The translations under genes were made by a program, and so were the position numbers. A stretch of DNA of 64,000 nt from assembly GCA_021399435.1 (NCBI GenBank), contig JAJTUP010000030.1, positions 682,001-746,000 on the forward strand, read 5' to 3'. Source of the DNA: Diaporthe sp. PMI_573 (Eukaryota > Ascomycota > Sordariomycetes > Diaporthales > Diaporthaceae). Under the pieces are notes generated by a model. The model ran no database searches. It saw nothing but the letters and a program-made list of their open reading frames with translations, and was not told the DNA's origin. How positions within the stretch are numbered: position 1 is the stretch's first letter; every line of letters begins with the position of its first letter. Shown here in pieces: positions 44,043 to 55,780 of the stretch.

Positions 44043-45747
44043 TTAGCTGCGGAAGGTTCCTATCCGCATTCTCTTGTTGACAATAGTGTCGACTCCTCGA
44101 AGCCATTTCTTCTGGACAGAGTTACCCTCACCCATATTGAGCACACTCTTGAATCTGGTATAGTCACGCGCCGTTTCATCCTCAGCCTCACTCTTAACTT
44201 GATGCCTCCCATCTGGGCCCCACACCATCCACCTATCTGTTCCAGTCTCCCAAGGTTTGTCTCCGTGACAAAATGCAATCCAAGCCCTGACGAAACTCTC
44301 TGCGAGGCTCAATTCCTCTGTGTTTAGCTTATTGTTTAGGTTTTGGAACAAATACAGGAGTTCGTAAGCGTGGTAGGCTGTCCCTTCAAGCGGGCCTTTC
44401 ATCCGGGTGCGTTGGTCGAAATGATATCTGAACAACGACTCGTCTGCTTGTAGCCGTGTGGAGAGATTCGCCGTGACAAAGTTTGGTATCTTGAAAACAG
44501 CATCCCCGGCCATGTGTTCAAATCGCTCGAGTAAAAGATGCTGAGGAGTATCGGGGAACATCTCGTAGAGTCTCAGTACTTCATTGACATGTGCATCGTC
44601 TCCGATGCTGTCGTGTAGCGTTGAATGTATAAAGTCATAATCGTCGTCCAGGAGATTAGGGTGGAAGATGATCCCTTCGTGGTAGACGTCGCCCAGCATG
44701 TAGGACTTGAGCCAAAGTGGGGCCTCGTGAGGCTCCAGGGGGTCACCGCTATGGAACCATCCGTCCAGGCATGGGTTTCCCGTGCTGGCTGGGACGCCGT
44801 GAACCCGGTCCGTCGCGTCGGCCAGGTCCTGCTGCGGAATCGAGCGCAGGAGCTCCAGCACCTGCGGGTCGTCGGCGGCAATATCGAAGCACTGACAGAC
44901 TGCCTGGAAGAGTCGTTCGTGCTCCTCCATGGTCCAAGATGGTATCGATGCTGAGAGGCCTGACATGCACACCGCCCTGTGGAATTTGGGCCGGTTTGCG
45001 GCCAGTAGTTGATGGCTAATAGATATCCCTCCAGCCGATTCCCCCACGGCTGTCACGTTCTCAGGATCGCCTCCGAGGGACGGTATGTAGCGGTTGATCC
45101 ACTCGAAAGCTACTTGCTGATCCGTGAGGCCGAAGTTGCCGCACCCAGCATATCCGTCTCGTTGGAGTTCCTCCTTGATCGCAGCGCTGGCAAGAAAACC
45201 TCCTAGGCCGACTCGATAATTGAAAGTCGCCACGACGATAGGCTTGCCGATCATAACGCTGATGGACACGAGATTTACTGCGTCGAAGATGGAGAGATTT
45301 GCCCCTCCAAACAGGAGGGACCCGCCGTGGACGTATCCGAGGACGGGAGAGTTTGTGACAGACGGTGGAGGACGTACGATGTTGATGTTCAGCGCGGTTA
45401 GCTCGTCTGTCCCGGGCTCGTTGAACAGAGGATTAGGAGGTACGGGTGTCAGATCTGGGCCGTCGAGGATTGGGTTGGGGCACGAATTCCTAGGAGAACT
45501 AGTCAATCAAAGCCGTAAGTTGTTGAAGTGGTGACGGGGAAACACGGCCTAGTTACCCGAGTTTGGTCCCATCGTGGTGGCTCGACGGCCATGTAGTCTG
45601 CAGCTGAGCCCGAGTCCATCTCTTGGGCAGTGACGCATAAGGAATGCCGCAGAATTGCTGAACGCCATTGGGATACTCCCAACCATCCAAATTGCCCAAG
45701 CCCTCGACATGAACGGTGCACTTCGATTTAGGGGTTTGGAACGACAT
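44043..45747 (-). CDS. Type-B carboxylesterase/lipase family protein
   Basis: This is an alpha/beta-hydrolase of the cholinesterase-like group acting on esters. Minus-strand exons are 45747-45557 and 45489-44043, giving 545 residues, the usual family size. Landmarks are YPNGVQQFCGIPYASLPKRW at the N-terminus, the oxyanion-hole GYVHGGSLLFG, FNYRVGLGGFL, and the nucleophilic Ser215 in VTAVGESAGG preceded by SLGGDPEN. The catalytic His is probably in the C-terminal AWIAFCHGDKPWE. There is no signal peptide, so it is likely intracellular. Many fungal members detoxify or mature secondary metabolites; no substrate can be assigned. Two GT microsatellites lie just upstream of the start. Confidence 0.9.
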
Positions 45748-46651
45748 GGCGAATACGTAATGCTATAAATGGGTGTGTGTGTGTGTGTGTGTGTGTGTGT
45801 TTCAGGCTGAATGAATGATATTTGGCTACCACCACACAAGGACATAAATCCAGACCAGATGTCTTATATAGCCAACTCTACATTGATTTATTTGCTTCAA
45901 TGCTGTATAAATGTGTGTGTGTGTGTGTGTATGTATCCACCCAGTAAGGTCAGTGGAAACGTTTGGTATGCCAAGGTATGGAAATTCCCAGCGTTTTTAC
46001 AAGTTCTTGTACTAACCTTGACAAAGGAGGTAGACCCGCAACATCTAGCCCTCCGTGACACGGGATATTGTATAACCGCTGGAAAGAAGCAATGTTTCCT
46101 GCCCATCGTTCTCAGTCGCCTCCCTTCGCCCACCAGCGCCGTTGCGCACTAAATTCGATTCGAGACAAGCAAAAACGCAACCTAGTCTGTATGTCTACTC
46201 TATTGCCCCTTTCATCGTGATAGCTATAACGTGCTCACGTACTCCTATAGGTATCGTGTTGTCCATAAAACACGTACATGTAGATAAGCTTTTCATCCGC
46301 TCGGATCGCAGTATAAGTGTCCCTGTCCGGTAGGTGGACCCGCTCGAGCAACCCGCTCGAGCAAATGGCGTAACGCGGTCCCAGGGTCCTCTTCCCGAGC
46401 AAGGGGTGGGGGAATTTTAGCAAGCCGATCACACCCTTAGAGTTTACAGATAGCGGGAATTGACGTGTGCTAATCATGCAGCACCCTTGTCCCTAGTTGC
46501 GGGTCGACCTTCTACATATGGGACATGTCCTGCCCGCCGTTCGGTCCAGGGCTGCCGCGTCTCAACCTCAACCCATGGGTCTGGCTCTACTTGGCCTGAA
46601 TCGTCGACCCCCGCTAAGTGCCCCCGACGTACAACGTTCAGTCTCGGCCGG
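45748..46651. other. Divergent promoter region between carboxylesterase and Zn2Cys6 genes
   Basis: 900 bp containing the microsatellites and no supported gene. Confidence 0.5.
45772..45930. repeat. Two GT/TG dinucleotide microsatellites
   Basis: (GT)14 at about 45773-45800 and a second block of about 9 units at 45912-45930, both in the upstream region of the carboxylesterase gene. Confidence 0.9.
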
Positions 46652-48371
46652 ATGGCTCCACCCCCACAGCGCTCTAGAGGCGCTTGCGCGACATGCAGGT
46701 CAAGGCGGAGGAAATGTGACGAAACTCATCCAGCGTGCCTGGCCTGTCGTTCCAGAGGAGTCGTGTGTGGCGGGTACGAGACACAGCTTCGGTGGGGAAC
46801 AGGCATTGCTTCCCGCGGCCAGTTCACCGGCGCATCCGCCCCACTCGAGGATGCTATTTCACAACGGCCCAAGGGCAGACGAAGAGACCTCTTGAAAGCG
46901 GGGCGCAGGGCGGCATTGGGACGGGAGCCGGACTTGTCCACTACCGGTATCCACGCAGGAGGAATAGGTAAGACTCCTGCGTCAATGACCGGCGAATCTA
47001 TTGTCCTCCTTGCTGGGCTGTGAGCATGGATACTGATCAGCCGTAGACGGCACGAGGGAACCTCACAGTGAAACATCGAGCCCAAGCGCTGGTGAACAGA
47101 ACAGCTCCGAATGCCTGGGCACGTTGGGCGGCGCAGCCGAAGCCCCTGTAACTGTCAGCGACTGCATTGATGATGAAGCCCTTTTCCAAGAATGTGCGCT
47201 TGATGCTCGCTTCCATGCCGCACCGAGCCAGTTTGACTGACAACCATCGACAGTTTTGGAGTCCGGGCACCAGGTCCTATACAGTACGAAGACCGCGGAA
47301 AACTTTATCAGCCCTGCTCTGACCCAACTTTCGGAAAGGTCTCAGGCGCTTTTCACTCTGTGCGTGGCCGTGCAATGCTTCCTTTCTGGGCGGATGGAAA
47401 TGCTCTATCAGCGTTACGACTCAGCCCTGGCCAAATTCCGAATTGAACTGGAGTCCAGCGGCGAGGCATTCAAGGACACCACTATCGCCGCCGGCCTTCT
47501 CCTCTGCACTCTCGGGGTAAGTTGCCATGACTCCCTAGCGAGAAGGATACAACGGCAATCCTGACCTATCCGGTAGATGTTGCAAGGGGTGCCCTGGTCG
47601 ATGCACCTGAGCTTTATCGATGAATTGTTCGTAAAAAGTGTGGAGAAGGAGCACTTTCGTTCTCTGACGCCGTACGGACACCATGCTGTTGAGACCCTTG
47701 GGGTTATGGATCTCCCGACGTTTGTCATTGGCCGTCAGCCTCTCAGCCGAGGAATTTGGCGGAGATACCGGCAGTGTCAACCTGTGTGTCAACAAGAACG
47801 CACAGGCGGCGTCGAACCGGTAAGCGGACTGCCAAGATCTCTCCTCGACCTCTTCTCCCGTATCGAAGAGCCAAACATCGAGATAGATTTCCAGCTATGG
47901 CCCGGAGAGACCGGCGAGTACCTGCAGTGTCAGCTGTGGGAAGCTTATCGTCTCGCAGGCGTCCTGATGGCCAAACGACTGCGGCTTGGTGAGGCTTGCC
48001 CGAACACACCTGACACCCCACCCGAAGGCAACAACGCGGCTCCCAATACACATGCATATGTCCACAGGCTATTCAGCGCTCTCGAAGCAGTCTGGCTCGG
48101 GTCCGCCCAAGCACAGACTGGTGGCTCACTGGTTATGAACGCCTTTCTCTATCCTGCGTTTGTAAGTGGCTTGGAGGTGGATTTTCTTGATGTGAACCCC
48201 CATTGGGCGGAGAAACTCCGGCAATACTTTTATGGTATTCAACAGCGGTATCATGATCACAGCTCGAAGAATGCGTGGGATTTCTTACAGGGATTCTCAG
48301 CGGCGTACGAGCAAGAGAAGGACTTCCGCAACCTGTCGAACCGTAGAGGATTGGAAATAAGCCTTCTCTGA
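46652..48371 (+). CDS. Zn2Cys6 transcription factor with Fungal_trans_2-type domain
   Basis: This is a DNA-binding regulator of the Gal4 class, nuclear. The predicted exons are 46652-46967, 47047-47193, 47254-47516 and 47577-48371, giving 506 residues. The binuclear cluster is at the N-terminus: Cys12, 15, 22, 29, 32 and 39, in CATCRSRRRKCDETHPAC and then CRSRGVVC. After a basic linker, the middle-homology domain begins near LESGHQVLYSTKTAENFISP. It includes RMEMLYQRYDSALAKF and LLLCTLG, then GVPWSMHLSF, which fits the Fungal_trans_2 family. The second intron (47194-47253, 60 nt) is needed to remove an in-frame TGA; its GTGCGC donor is weak but the CTGAC branch and ACAG acceptor are good. The gene converges on the GNAT gene with only 19 bp between stop codons. 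It is a likely regulator of the flanking accessory genes (inference). Confidence 0.85.
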
Positions 48372-48390
48372 ATAAAGATGGTCTACCACT

Positions 48391-49355
48391 TCACTCCCGC
48401 AAGAATATGAATAAAGACACCCCATCTCCATCACTGCCCTTGGGGTCCCTCAACTGAGACTTCTCGAGAAGCTTGAAACCATGCTTTTCATAGAAGGGGA
48501 TGTTCTGCTCAGATGTGCATTCGAGCACGACCGGATTATCAACTTCGGCTAGCAGGCGCTTCATCATGGTATTCCCCAGCCCGTGCCCCTGGTAAGAAGG
48601 ATGTACCGCTATAAACTCTAGGTACCAAAGAGGCTTTGCAACCTTGGAGGCCATGGAGGCGAGAAGGTCATCATGAGTTTTCATCATGATGTTAACGCGC
48701 TGTTTGATGTGTTAGCCAGCTAACCTGGTCTGACGAGCAACATGAACTCTGGGGAGTAGCAATTTCGAGACTTGTAATATAGGGTGGGATGCATGTAGTA
48801 GGATGCCGTCAATCATAGGCATCTTTTCACTCACGTCTTCATCGGCTCCAAGGTCGTGGACTGGATCAATCCACTCTGCTAACCATAGCCAAAGCCTTGG
48901 AAGGATCGCTCTCAAACTCCACCCCCATGAGGGCCGGACAGGTTGGATTGTGGCCACTGCCGCGCAGCTCTCTTCCAGAAACTCCGTGGCTGACGCGTGG
49001 CCTGCATCCGTCAGCAACATCCTATCTAATGGGCTTGATAATATCTCACCTTTGGAAGGTGGTGAGACACTATGACATGCTAGCACATAGCCATCTGCAA
49101 GTGCTCGTTTCACTCGACGCTCTTGCCATTTCATGGTTTCTGCATCTAGCCGATCCCATGGCACAGCACCGGGGCGTAGCCAGCGGATTAAGGGGTCTGC
49201 AGAGAAGGCGAGTGATATACACCGAGCAGCTGCGGAAATAGAGCGCGCGTCTAATGACCTGTGGTGAGCAACCGCTTGAATTTATAACTCTAGACTCAAT
49301 ACCGGAGAGGTGGCTTACTGTTGTTGATTCTCCCTATCGCTGCTGTCTCAAACAT
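48391..49355 (-). CDS. GNAT-family N-acetyltransferase
   Basis: It transfers acetyl from acetyl-CoA to an amine. The minus-strand model is 49355-49319, 49250-49050, 49001 to about 48770, and 48699-48391. The first exon reads MFETAAIGRINN, followed by SISAAARCISLAFSADPLIRWLRPG, the usual start of this fungal GNAT group (only parts quoted). The acetyl-CoA pyrophosphate loop is in the last exon: FIAVHPSYQGHGLGNTMM, matching (Q/R)-x-x-G-x-(G/A). The last intron's acceptor and CTAAC branch are clear, but its donor is uncertain; several GT sites give a multiple of three and remove the in-frame stop at 48712. The 48-nt second intron also contains no stop, so it could instead be coding. It is divergent from the MFS gene. 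Polyamine or amino-acid acetylation is possible but not demonstrated. Confidence 0.75.
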
Positions 49356-50109
49356 GATGAGACTATAGGCGACGCAATGATATTTGATGGGGATGCTTCA
49401 ACGGCGCAAGAAAGCTGCGTGGAAATATGATCTGATTCGGTGGTAGCTTTTTGAATGCCACAACTGATCAGAAAGTCGCTATATAATTGTTTGGGTCAAT
49501 TCAGGGGAGAGCGTCAACGCTGGAGTTCTTTGCTATCGAACGGTGTACCCCGGCAAAAGGGATATCCATGCCCGCCGTCCAGCAAACATCCATACACCCT
49601 GTCAATCTTTTCCTATTTGAGCAGGTCGACCCTACGCTACGTGCACCCTACAATCGCAGGCCAGTTCGAAAGGTCAGATGTCCTGTGTAGTAGCTTCTAA
49701 CCTGATTTCCCCGCGATCGATACCAATCTATACGCAGCCTTGATATGCGTGTACCTGCCACCTTTCTCCACCGAGCCAAACCCGAGCTTTGACGTCTGCA
49801 CGTCGCCAACAGCTCGGCCCAGAGTGTATGTTATCAGGCGTCTCGCCTTCCCAGCCTGCGGCATTGCATTACCCTGACGCTTCAAGGTTTCAAATGTGTG
49901 AGAATGAGCTAAAACATGCTGGGGCGCATCAGTGCTCTAATCGGGCGCCTCTAGGACTGGAGTCTCTTTTTCCCATTGCCTATCGAACATCACTGGTTGC
50001 TGTGAGAATGATTAAAAACCTGACAAGGCCGGCCTCGACCGCTTAGTCTGGACTTCTGGCGGTCGTCGACAAACACATTTCCTCGAATCGCCCCTTCCTT
50101 CACTGTGCT
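49356..50109. other. Divergent promoter region between GNAT and Hol1-type MFS genes
   Basis: 750 bp with no supported gene. It is shared upstream DNA that would allow co-regulation. Confidence 0.5.
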
Positions 50110-52159
50110 ATGTCTTATGCGCTCAGCATGGAACTTGAACGCCCCTCGCAAGCTCTGGAAGTGGACGGGGCACCATTTCCTCCGGGAACAACTCTACTTC
50201 TTCGACGTAATGGCCCCTATGCCCTTCCCTTCAAGGCCAGGCTATTAACACTGGGTTTCTGACAGGCGGCGGTGACCCAGAGGATGGCGCAAGCCTTCAG
50301 TTAGAACCGAATCCCACAAATAACCCTAATGATCCCTTGGTAAGTCAAGCTCTTTCAAGCATGTCAAGTGGGACCTGCCAACGTTGGTTGGTTTGATTAA
50401 CGATTCTTAGAACTGGTCCACTGCTCGAAAGACCTTCAACTTTTCCATTACCTTGATCTATACTCTGGTTGTTTTCACAGCGTGAGTGGCCTTGCCCCAA
50501 TCCACTAAGAGGAAAAGTGTGTCTGGAAATTTGTTTAGGCTGTCGATCCAGACATCATTCTGGGGCCCGATGTCTACAGACATGGGTGTAAGCGTGCCCG
50601 ACCTCAACCGCGCCGTTTCCGTCAACCTGATAGGGCTTGCACTCGGATGTGTTTTCTTCGTACCTTTCACCAAGAAATATGGTCGAAGATCAACCTACGT
50701 CATCTCTTCCGCGGCAATGGCCGCGTCGTCATTCTGGTCTGCGGGGATGAAGACGCTGGCTGAGCTCTACTTAACCAACCTTATACAAGGCTTGGCCGGG
50801 GCTACGAACGAGGTCATTGTGCAAATGACGGTAAGATCCCGACCCAAAGGGACGTATGGATCAAGACTGAATAGCCATTAGGTCGCAGATTTATTCTTTG
50901 TTCACCAGCGCGCCAAGGCTAACACATGGTATATGTCAATGGTTATGGCTGGGGTGAGTCCTTGCCTGGCATCCGTATTGAAGCCCCATAGCTGAATTAA
51001 CTTCACAGAGCTTCCTGATGCCGGTGGGATTCTCGGTCCAAGCTACCGTACAGAGCTGGCGATCAGCTTACTGGACCCTTGCCAGTATTAACGCTTTCAT
51101 TTTTGTCCTCTTCGCCTTTTTCTACGAGGAAACCAAGTTTATTCCCCCGTACCAGGGCATTCCAATCCAGCGTCTGGCACCCCGAGTCTCGATGAAGCCC
51201 CAGGAGGATGGGGACGATGAGGCAAAATTGAAACAAGTGACCAGCTCAACTGAGACGATCCATTTCGACTCGAACATCTCGACTGACTCGTGGCGGACAA
51301 GACTACGATGGACAACCAAGACATCGGAATCACTATCGAAACTATTCTACCAACCTTTTATCGTCCTGTTCCAATTTCCTATCGTGCTGTTCTGCGCCGT
51401 GCAGTACGCGTCTGGGCTCGCCTGGCTGACTCTTATCTCCAACGTCACTGCCATTGTGTTTGCGGCCCCTCCGTACAACTTCGGCCCTGACGGGATCGGA
51501 TATATGGGATTAGGTCCCTTCGCCGGAAACGTCATCGGATCCATATACGGTGGCGTGCTGGGAGATTGGATTGTCGTCTTCGCATCTAGACGCAATAACG
51601 GCATCTTCGAGCCCGAAATGCGTTTGTACATCCTGTTCCTGCCGGCAATATGCATGTCAGCAGGCCTTGCTGTGTACGGGGTCACAACGGACAAGGTTAG
51701 AACTGCTCTTCCAGGCAAAGGCCCGCATGAGTGCGAGTATGTACATGCTGACTTCGCAAAGGGAATGCATTGGATATATCCATCCATCGGGGGTGCCATC
51801 ATGGCCTTTGGCTTGGGAAGCATCGGCGATATCGCCATAACTGTGGTGATTGACGCATACAAAGAAGTACGTGCCTGGTGGTGTCTGGAGCCCACGTCCT
51901 TGACTGACAGTTCTTTCAGATGGTGGGCGAAGCTTTTACCGGTGTTACTTTCATACGAAACGCCGTGGCCGTTGTGATCCCATTTGCAATTGATCCATGG
52001 ATGCGAGCCATGACTCTGACGAATATGTTCGTCGTATGTGCCGTCGTCTCCTTGCTCATCAGCCTTCTCTTTGTTCCACTCCTGATCTGGGGAAAGCGCA
52101 TGAGAGTTGCCACAGCGGCTAAGTATTACAAGATGCTCGAACAACAGAAGTCCCTTTGA
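50110..52159 (+). CDS. MFS transporter of the Hol1-like DHA1 group
   Basis: This is a plasma-membrane drug:H+ antiporter-type permease. Seven exons fit exactly: 50110-50206, 50266-50339, 50411-50481, 50539-50830, 50882-50953, 51009-51866 and 51920-52159, giving 567 residues. The N-terminus ends in the hallmark NDPLNWSTARK, after which helix 1 (NFSITLIYTLVVFTAL) begins. Motif A is FTKKYGRRS; helix 4 is followed by QRAKANTWYMS. A long charged central loop (about 300-360) separates the two six-helix halves. The C-terminal half includes GYMGLGPFAGNVIGSIYGGV and GDIAITVVIDAYKE, seen in the Hol1 subgroup. Yeast Hol1 imports polyamines and monovalent cations, which fits the amine-oxidase neighbourhood, but substrate assignment is inference. 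Confidence 0.9.
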
Positions 52160-52794
52160 TTCGTGCTTTTAGTTTCATTGAGTAACACCAGGGTGGGTGG
52201 TTTTGCTCCTTTCAAGCGACAAGCAACATTGATTCTCTCATTGTTACTTCGTCCATCGACAGGAGGTCTGGCTTTCCCTCCCAGAGCTGACGCCCAACAA
52301 CGTCACGATTCTCGCAGGCTCGACTTTCGTTTGAGTTGATTTTCTTTCCCAGTCACTGTTCGCTGTCGATTTTGGTCTATAAGTAGCCTTACTACACAGT
52401 ACCGTTGTGCGGACATGGTATTCTGGGTTCTATTTGTATCCTTCCTTTGTCAGCTGTTGTGCGCTCAGAGATCATTCAGGAAACAATTTAAAATCGTTTT
52501 AGAATATCCTCCAGTGAATACCAGCCGGTACCGTGAAAACGAACTCGTTCTAGTCTAGTTATCGCACAACAGGCACTCATATGCGCCTCTCTTAGATAGA
52601 GAATCACCACTGCACACGTAGCAAATAAACAGCAAGGTTTGAAGCGTAGTGCACTCGGAATGAATGAATATGAATCTGTGAAACACAAAGATTATTACAA
52701 AGTGCCGAGCTCAGTTTCCCTTTGATGGCCACTTGATTTCATCATCGTCAGCCAAGGAGTCCTGAGAAGATACATGGCTATCTCGCTAGTTGCA
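52160..52794. other. Intergenic between convergent genes
   Basis: 3' flanks of the MFS and DUF3237 genes. Nothing else is recognised. Confidence 0.5.
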
Positions 52795-53405
52795 TCATTG
52801 CCCAAGACTCTTTGACCCCACAGCCACAACGTCTTCTGGTTTGAACTCAGGAAAGTTTGTAAGGTAATATGCATCGTAAATGACCTTGTCATCAACGCAT
52901 TCCAAAACACCAATTACCACCAACTGATTTAGCCAGTTGTACTTGCCCTCGCCCGCCTCAATTGTCACATGCGAGAAGAACTCGACGTCTTCTTGAGTCA
53001 CAGTAGTTTGCGGTGGCTGCTGCGGAGACAAGGAGACTTTTTCCGAATACGCGGTCCCAGGGCCAGGGCGATATAGGCCTTTGGCTTGTATGTACAAATG
53101 CTGCCCATCGTTCGTCCTGACTACGTATCGCGCGTCAAGCGTGGAAGACTGCATACTGTTAGCATTGATACTCTCGTTTGATGGCATGGCAAATAAATCA
53201 TTACATGAGTTCCTTGTATTGTCTGAGCCCAGTCCGCACCGCCTGGCAGAACCTGGCCTTCGAGTCTGGGCCCTCGGAGTGAACCCCCTAGGATATTTAC
53301 CACGTCCCTCCTGATTCCGCCGCCGTGGGGGGCACCGATATCAAATTCTTCCTTTGCTATGAGGCATTCCAGGCGGTAGAGAAAGGAAAGCGATGGGAGA
53401 CGCAT
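52795..53405 (-). CDS. DUF3237 domain protein
   Basis: Minus-strand exons are 53405-53205 and 53148-52795 with a 56-nt intron containing a GCTAAC branch, giving 184 residues. The DUF3237 beta-barrel signature is evident: LSFLYRLECLIAKEEFDIG, GGIRRDVVNILGGSLRGPRL and LEGQVLPGGADW, then ARYVVRTNDGQHLYIQAKGL, the second sheet, and a C-terminal FSHVTIEAGEGKYNWLNQ followed by YDAYYL. Members are small, probably cytosolic proteins found near catabolic oxidoreductases in bacteria and fungi; activity is unknown. The ATG at 53405 begins the domain at residue 1; a longer frame upstream (to 53543) is not conserved-looking. It is divergent from the DAO gene. Confidence 0.85.
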
Positions 53406-54076
53406 GGGAGGATGAGATGGGAACAAGACATTCCCAGGGGACTCGGAAAGGCTACCTCTACCGGCATCCATCTTCATCAGCAGGGACGAGCAGTTTTGAT
53501 TCGAGTGTGACTGGAGGCCTGGGCCTGTTTCCGCGCGTGGCAAGCAAATTGAAGAGACGATGGTGTCTCGGTGCCTGGAAGGTCATCTAGGTTCAGAGCC
53601 CGTGACATTCATCTTTTTCAATGTCATTGCATTAACGAGTGGCGTAAGTGCATTGTGGCGCGTCCACCTTCCCAATTGGATCAGCTCTAATGACCGGCCC
53701 GGAGACCTTGGCGTCTCCTCAGGTTCAAAACAGAGAGGTACGCGGCGGCCTATCAACCTGCTTCAAGCCAAACGTATTAGCGACAAGATTGCGTGTGCGC
53801 ATATTTCCATCATTGGAAGGTCGACCCCAAGTCTCTCCGGCCGCCCCGTGGATATCGGGAGGGGCGGGGGGGGGGGATTGGTGGGAATTGGTGGGAATTG
53901 CCCAATTTCAAAAAGCGTCCAGAATAGACAGATAGCCTGCTCTACTGAGGGCGTCAAGCAATCAACGTTTATCCTCCTCCGCGTCGTTCCACTGAATCTT
54001 TGAGTCTTGAGGGCATTCCCACTTGTGACCTCTGCACTCTACAGTTGTAATTTTCTTCCCGCAAAATTGATAAGCA
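53406..54076. other. Divergent promoter region between DUF3237 and DAO genes
   Basis: 670 bp. It contains a G11 run at 53866-53876 followed by two tandem copies of ATTGGTGGGA (53877-53896). No gene is supported. Confidence 0.55.
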
Positions 54077-55703
54077 ATGTCGCTCCTAGATTGTTTGTTC
54101 ACATTGGACAACTCTACCGCTGCGTCTCGACAGGCGGCTCTGGATCGTTCCCACGCTGATCCAGGCGTCCCAAACCAGGAACGAAGCACGTCGTCATTTT
54201 GGCTTACAGATCCACATCCCGGGGTCGCAAAAGCTCGCTCTGCCACTCTCCCTGAGAGAACGGAGACGGTCATCATCGGCTCTGGCATCACCGGCGTGGC
54301 GGTCGCCCACGCGCTTCTCGAACATGACGGGCAGCATTCGAAGCGAAAATCGGCTTCAGAGCCCGCCGTAGTCATTTTGGAGGCTCGTGATGCAAGCAGT
54401 GGAGCTACTGGACGGAACGGCGGACATATCCTGCCCGTTATTGAGGACTACAGCGAGCTCAAGGCTGGACTTGGCCAGGAGGCTGCTGCAGAGATTATCC
54501 GGTTCAGAACTGATCACGTTGATGCGCTACTGTCACTCGCTGACAAACTCTCCCTGCGGTCCAAGTCTCAAGGACGTGAGGTGCAGTCCCTGGCCATCTA
54601 CTTGGACGACACGTCGTACCGTCAGGCGTTGGAAAATCTAGCGGAATTCCGAAGGGATATGCCAGATGAATCAAAGGGTTATGCTTTCTATGAGGCCAAT
54701 GAAGCAAGAGAAGTAGGTTCTTACATCAGACTCGAATGTCCAAGACACTGCGCTAATTCTGGATGGTCCCACACTCGTGCAGCTCTTTTCTTTGTCTCAA
54801 CACGTCTGTGGTGTCATCTCCGGTCCTGCTGGGGCTATTTGGCCTTATAGACTGACTACAGGCATCCTTGAGCTGCTACTGCAAGATAACCCGCAAGCGC
54901 TTAGCTTGGAGACCAATACTCCGGTTACTGATATCACCGTCGTCGAGGACGGAGATGCCGACCACCCTTACAGCATTGACACTCCTCGGGGAGTCATTCG
55001 AGCGGCCAAGGTCGTCCACTGTACCAATGGACATGTATCGCACCTTGTGCCAGGGCTTCGCGGCATTGTCGTTCCCTTACGGGGTCAGATGAGCGCTCAA
55101 AGCCCAGGAGAGAAGTTCCATGGAGGCGGCGAAAAGAAGTCATGGACGATCCACTACCAGCAAGGCTTCGACTATCTGGTGCAGCTACCTGTGGACGGGC
55201 GGGCCTCCAATGGGGAGATGATGCTCGGGGGTGGCATCAACCCCGCCACCAAGGCGGGTATCCAGGAAATTGGTGTTTCTGATGATTCGGAGCTCAGCGC
55301 AGAGATCGATGTGCATCTTTCTGGTGCCCTCAGTGCGGTGTTTGGCAGAGAGAACTGGGGAGCTGTGCGCGGTCCTAGCGTGTCACACATGTGGACTGGT
55401 ATCATGGGCTTCAGCTCGGATGGTCATCCATGGGTGGGGAGGCTTCCATCATCTGTAACGGGCCGGGCTGTGACCTCTATAGCTTGCAATGAGTGGGTTG
55501 CCGCAGGATATTCAGGTGAAGGTATGGTACATGCTTGGCTCTGTGGGAAGGCATTGGCAGCTATGATTCTATCTCACGGAACGCAGTTGCATGTGCAGCA
55601 AGAAGATTTGGAAGACAGAGTAAAGATGCCGGAAAGATTCTTGATTACGGATGTACGCATTCGCCACGCCTCACTCCCTCGAAGAGTGGGTCAGCCTTTC
55701 TGA
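54077..55703 (+). CDS. FAD-dependent oxidoreductase, DAO family
   Basis: This is an FAD enzyme of the D-amino-acid-oxidase/glycine-oxidase type, which oxidises a C-N bond in an amine or amino acid. The exons are 54077-54712 and 54783-55703, giving 518 residues. The dinucleotide-binding fold is TVIIGSGITGVAVAHALL (residues 64-81), followed by the acidic strand end VVILEARDASSGATGRNGGH, the usual S-G-x-T-G-x-N-G-G motif. A second FAD contact lies near VVHCTNGHVSHLVPGL, and the C-terminal flavin-binding motif is NEWVAAGYSGEGMVHAW. Long N-terminal helices before the FAD fold are typical of the fungal group. Soluble and probably cytosolic or peroxisomal, though no clear C-terminal SKL is present (ends RRVGQPF). 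It is divergent from the DUF3237 gene and convergent with the second Zn2Cys6 gene, about 75 bp apart. Confidence 0.9.
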
Positions 55704-55780
55704 ACTCAGCAGGCGTAGTGCCAGAAGATGTCCCGTGCAGGGGTGTTGTAATTAGTTCTCGAGGCCGTTGATACATAATT

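Noticed and set aside
51347..52144. 265-codon minus-strand frame
   Set aside because: Antisense of the Hol1-type transporter; His/Pro/Ser-rich shadow with no domain.
53866..53896. G11 run and ATTGGTGGGA tandem as a quadruplex regulatory site
   Set aside because: Could form such a structure, but one G tract plus short tandems is weak evidence; recorded only as sequence content of the divergent promoter.
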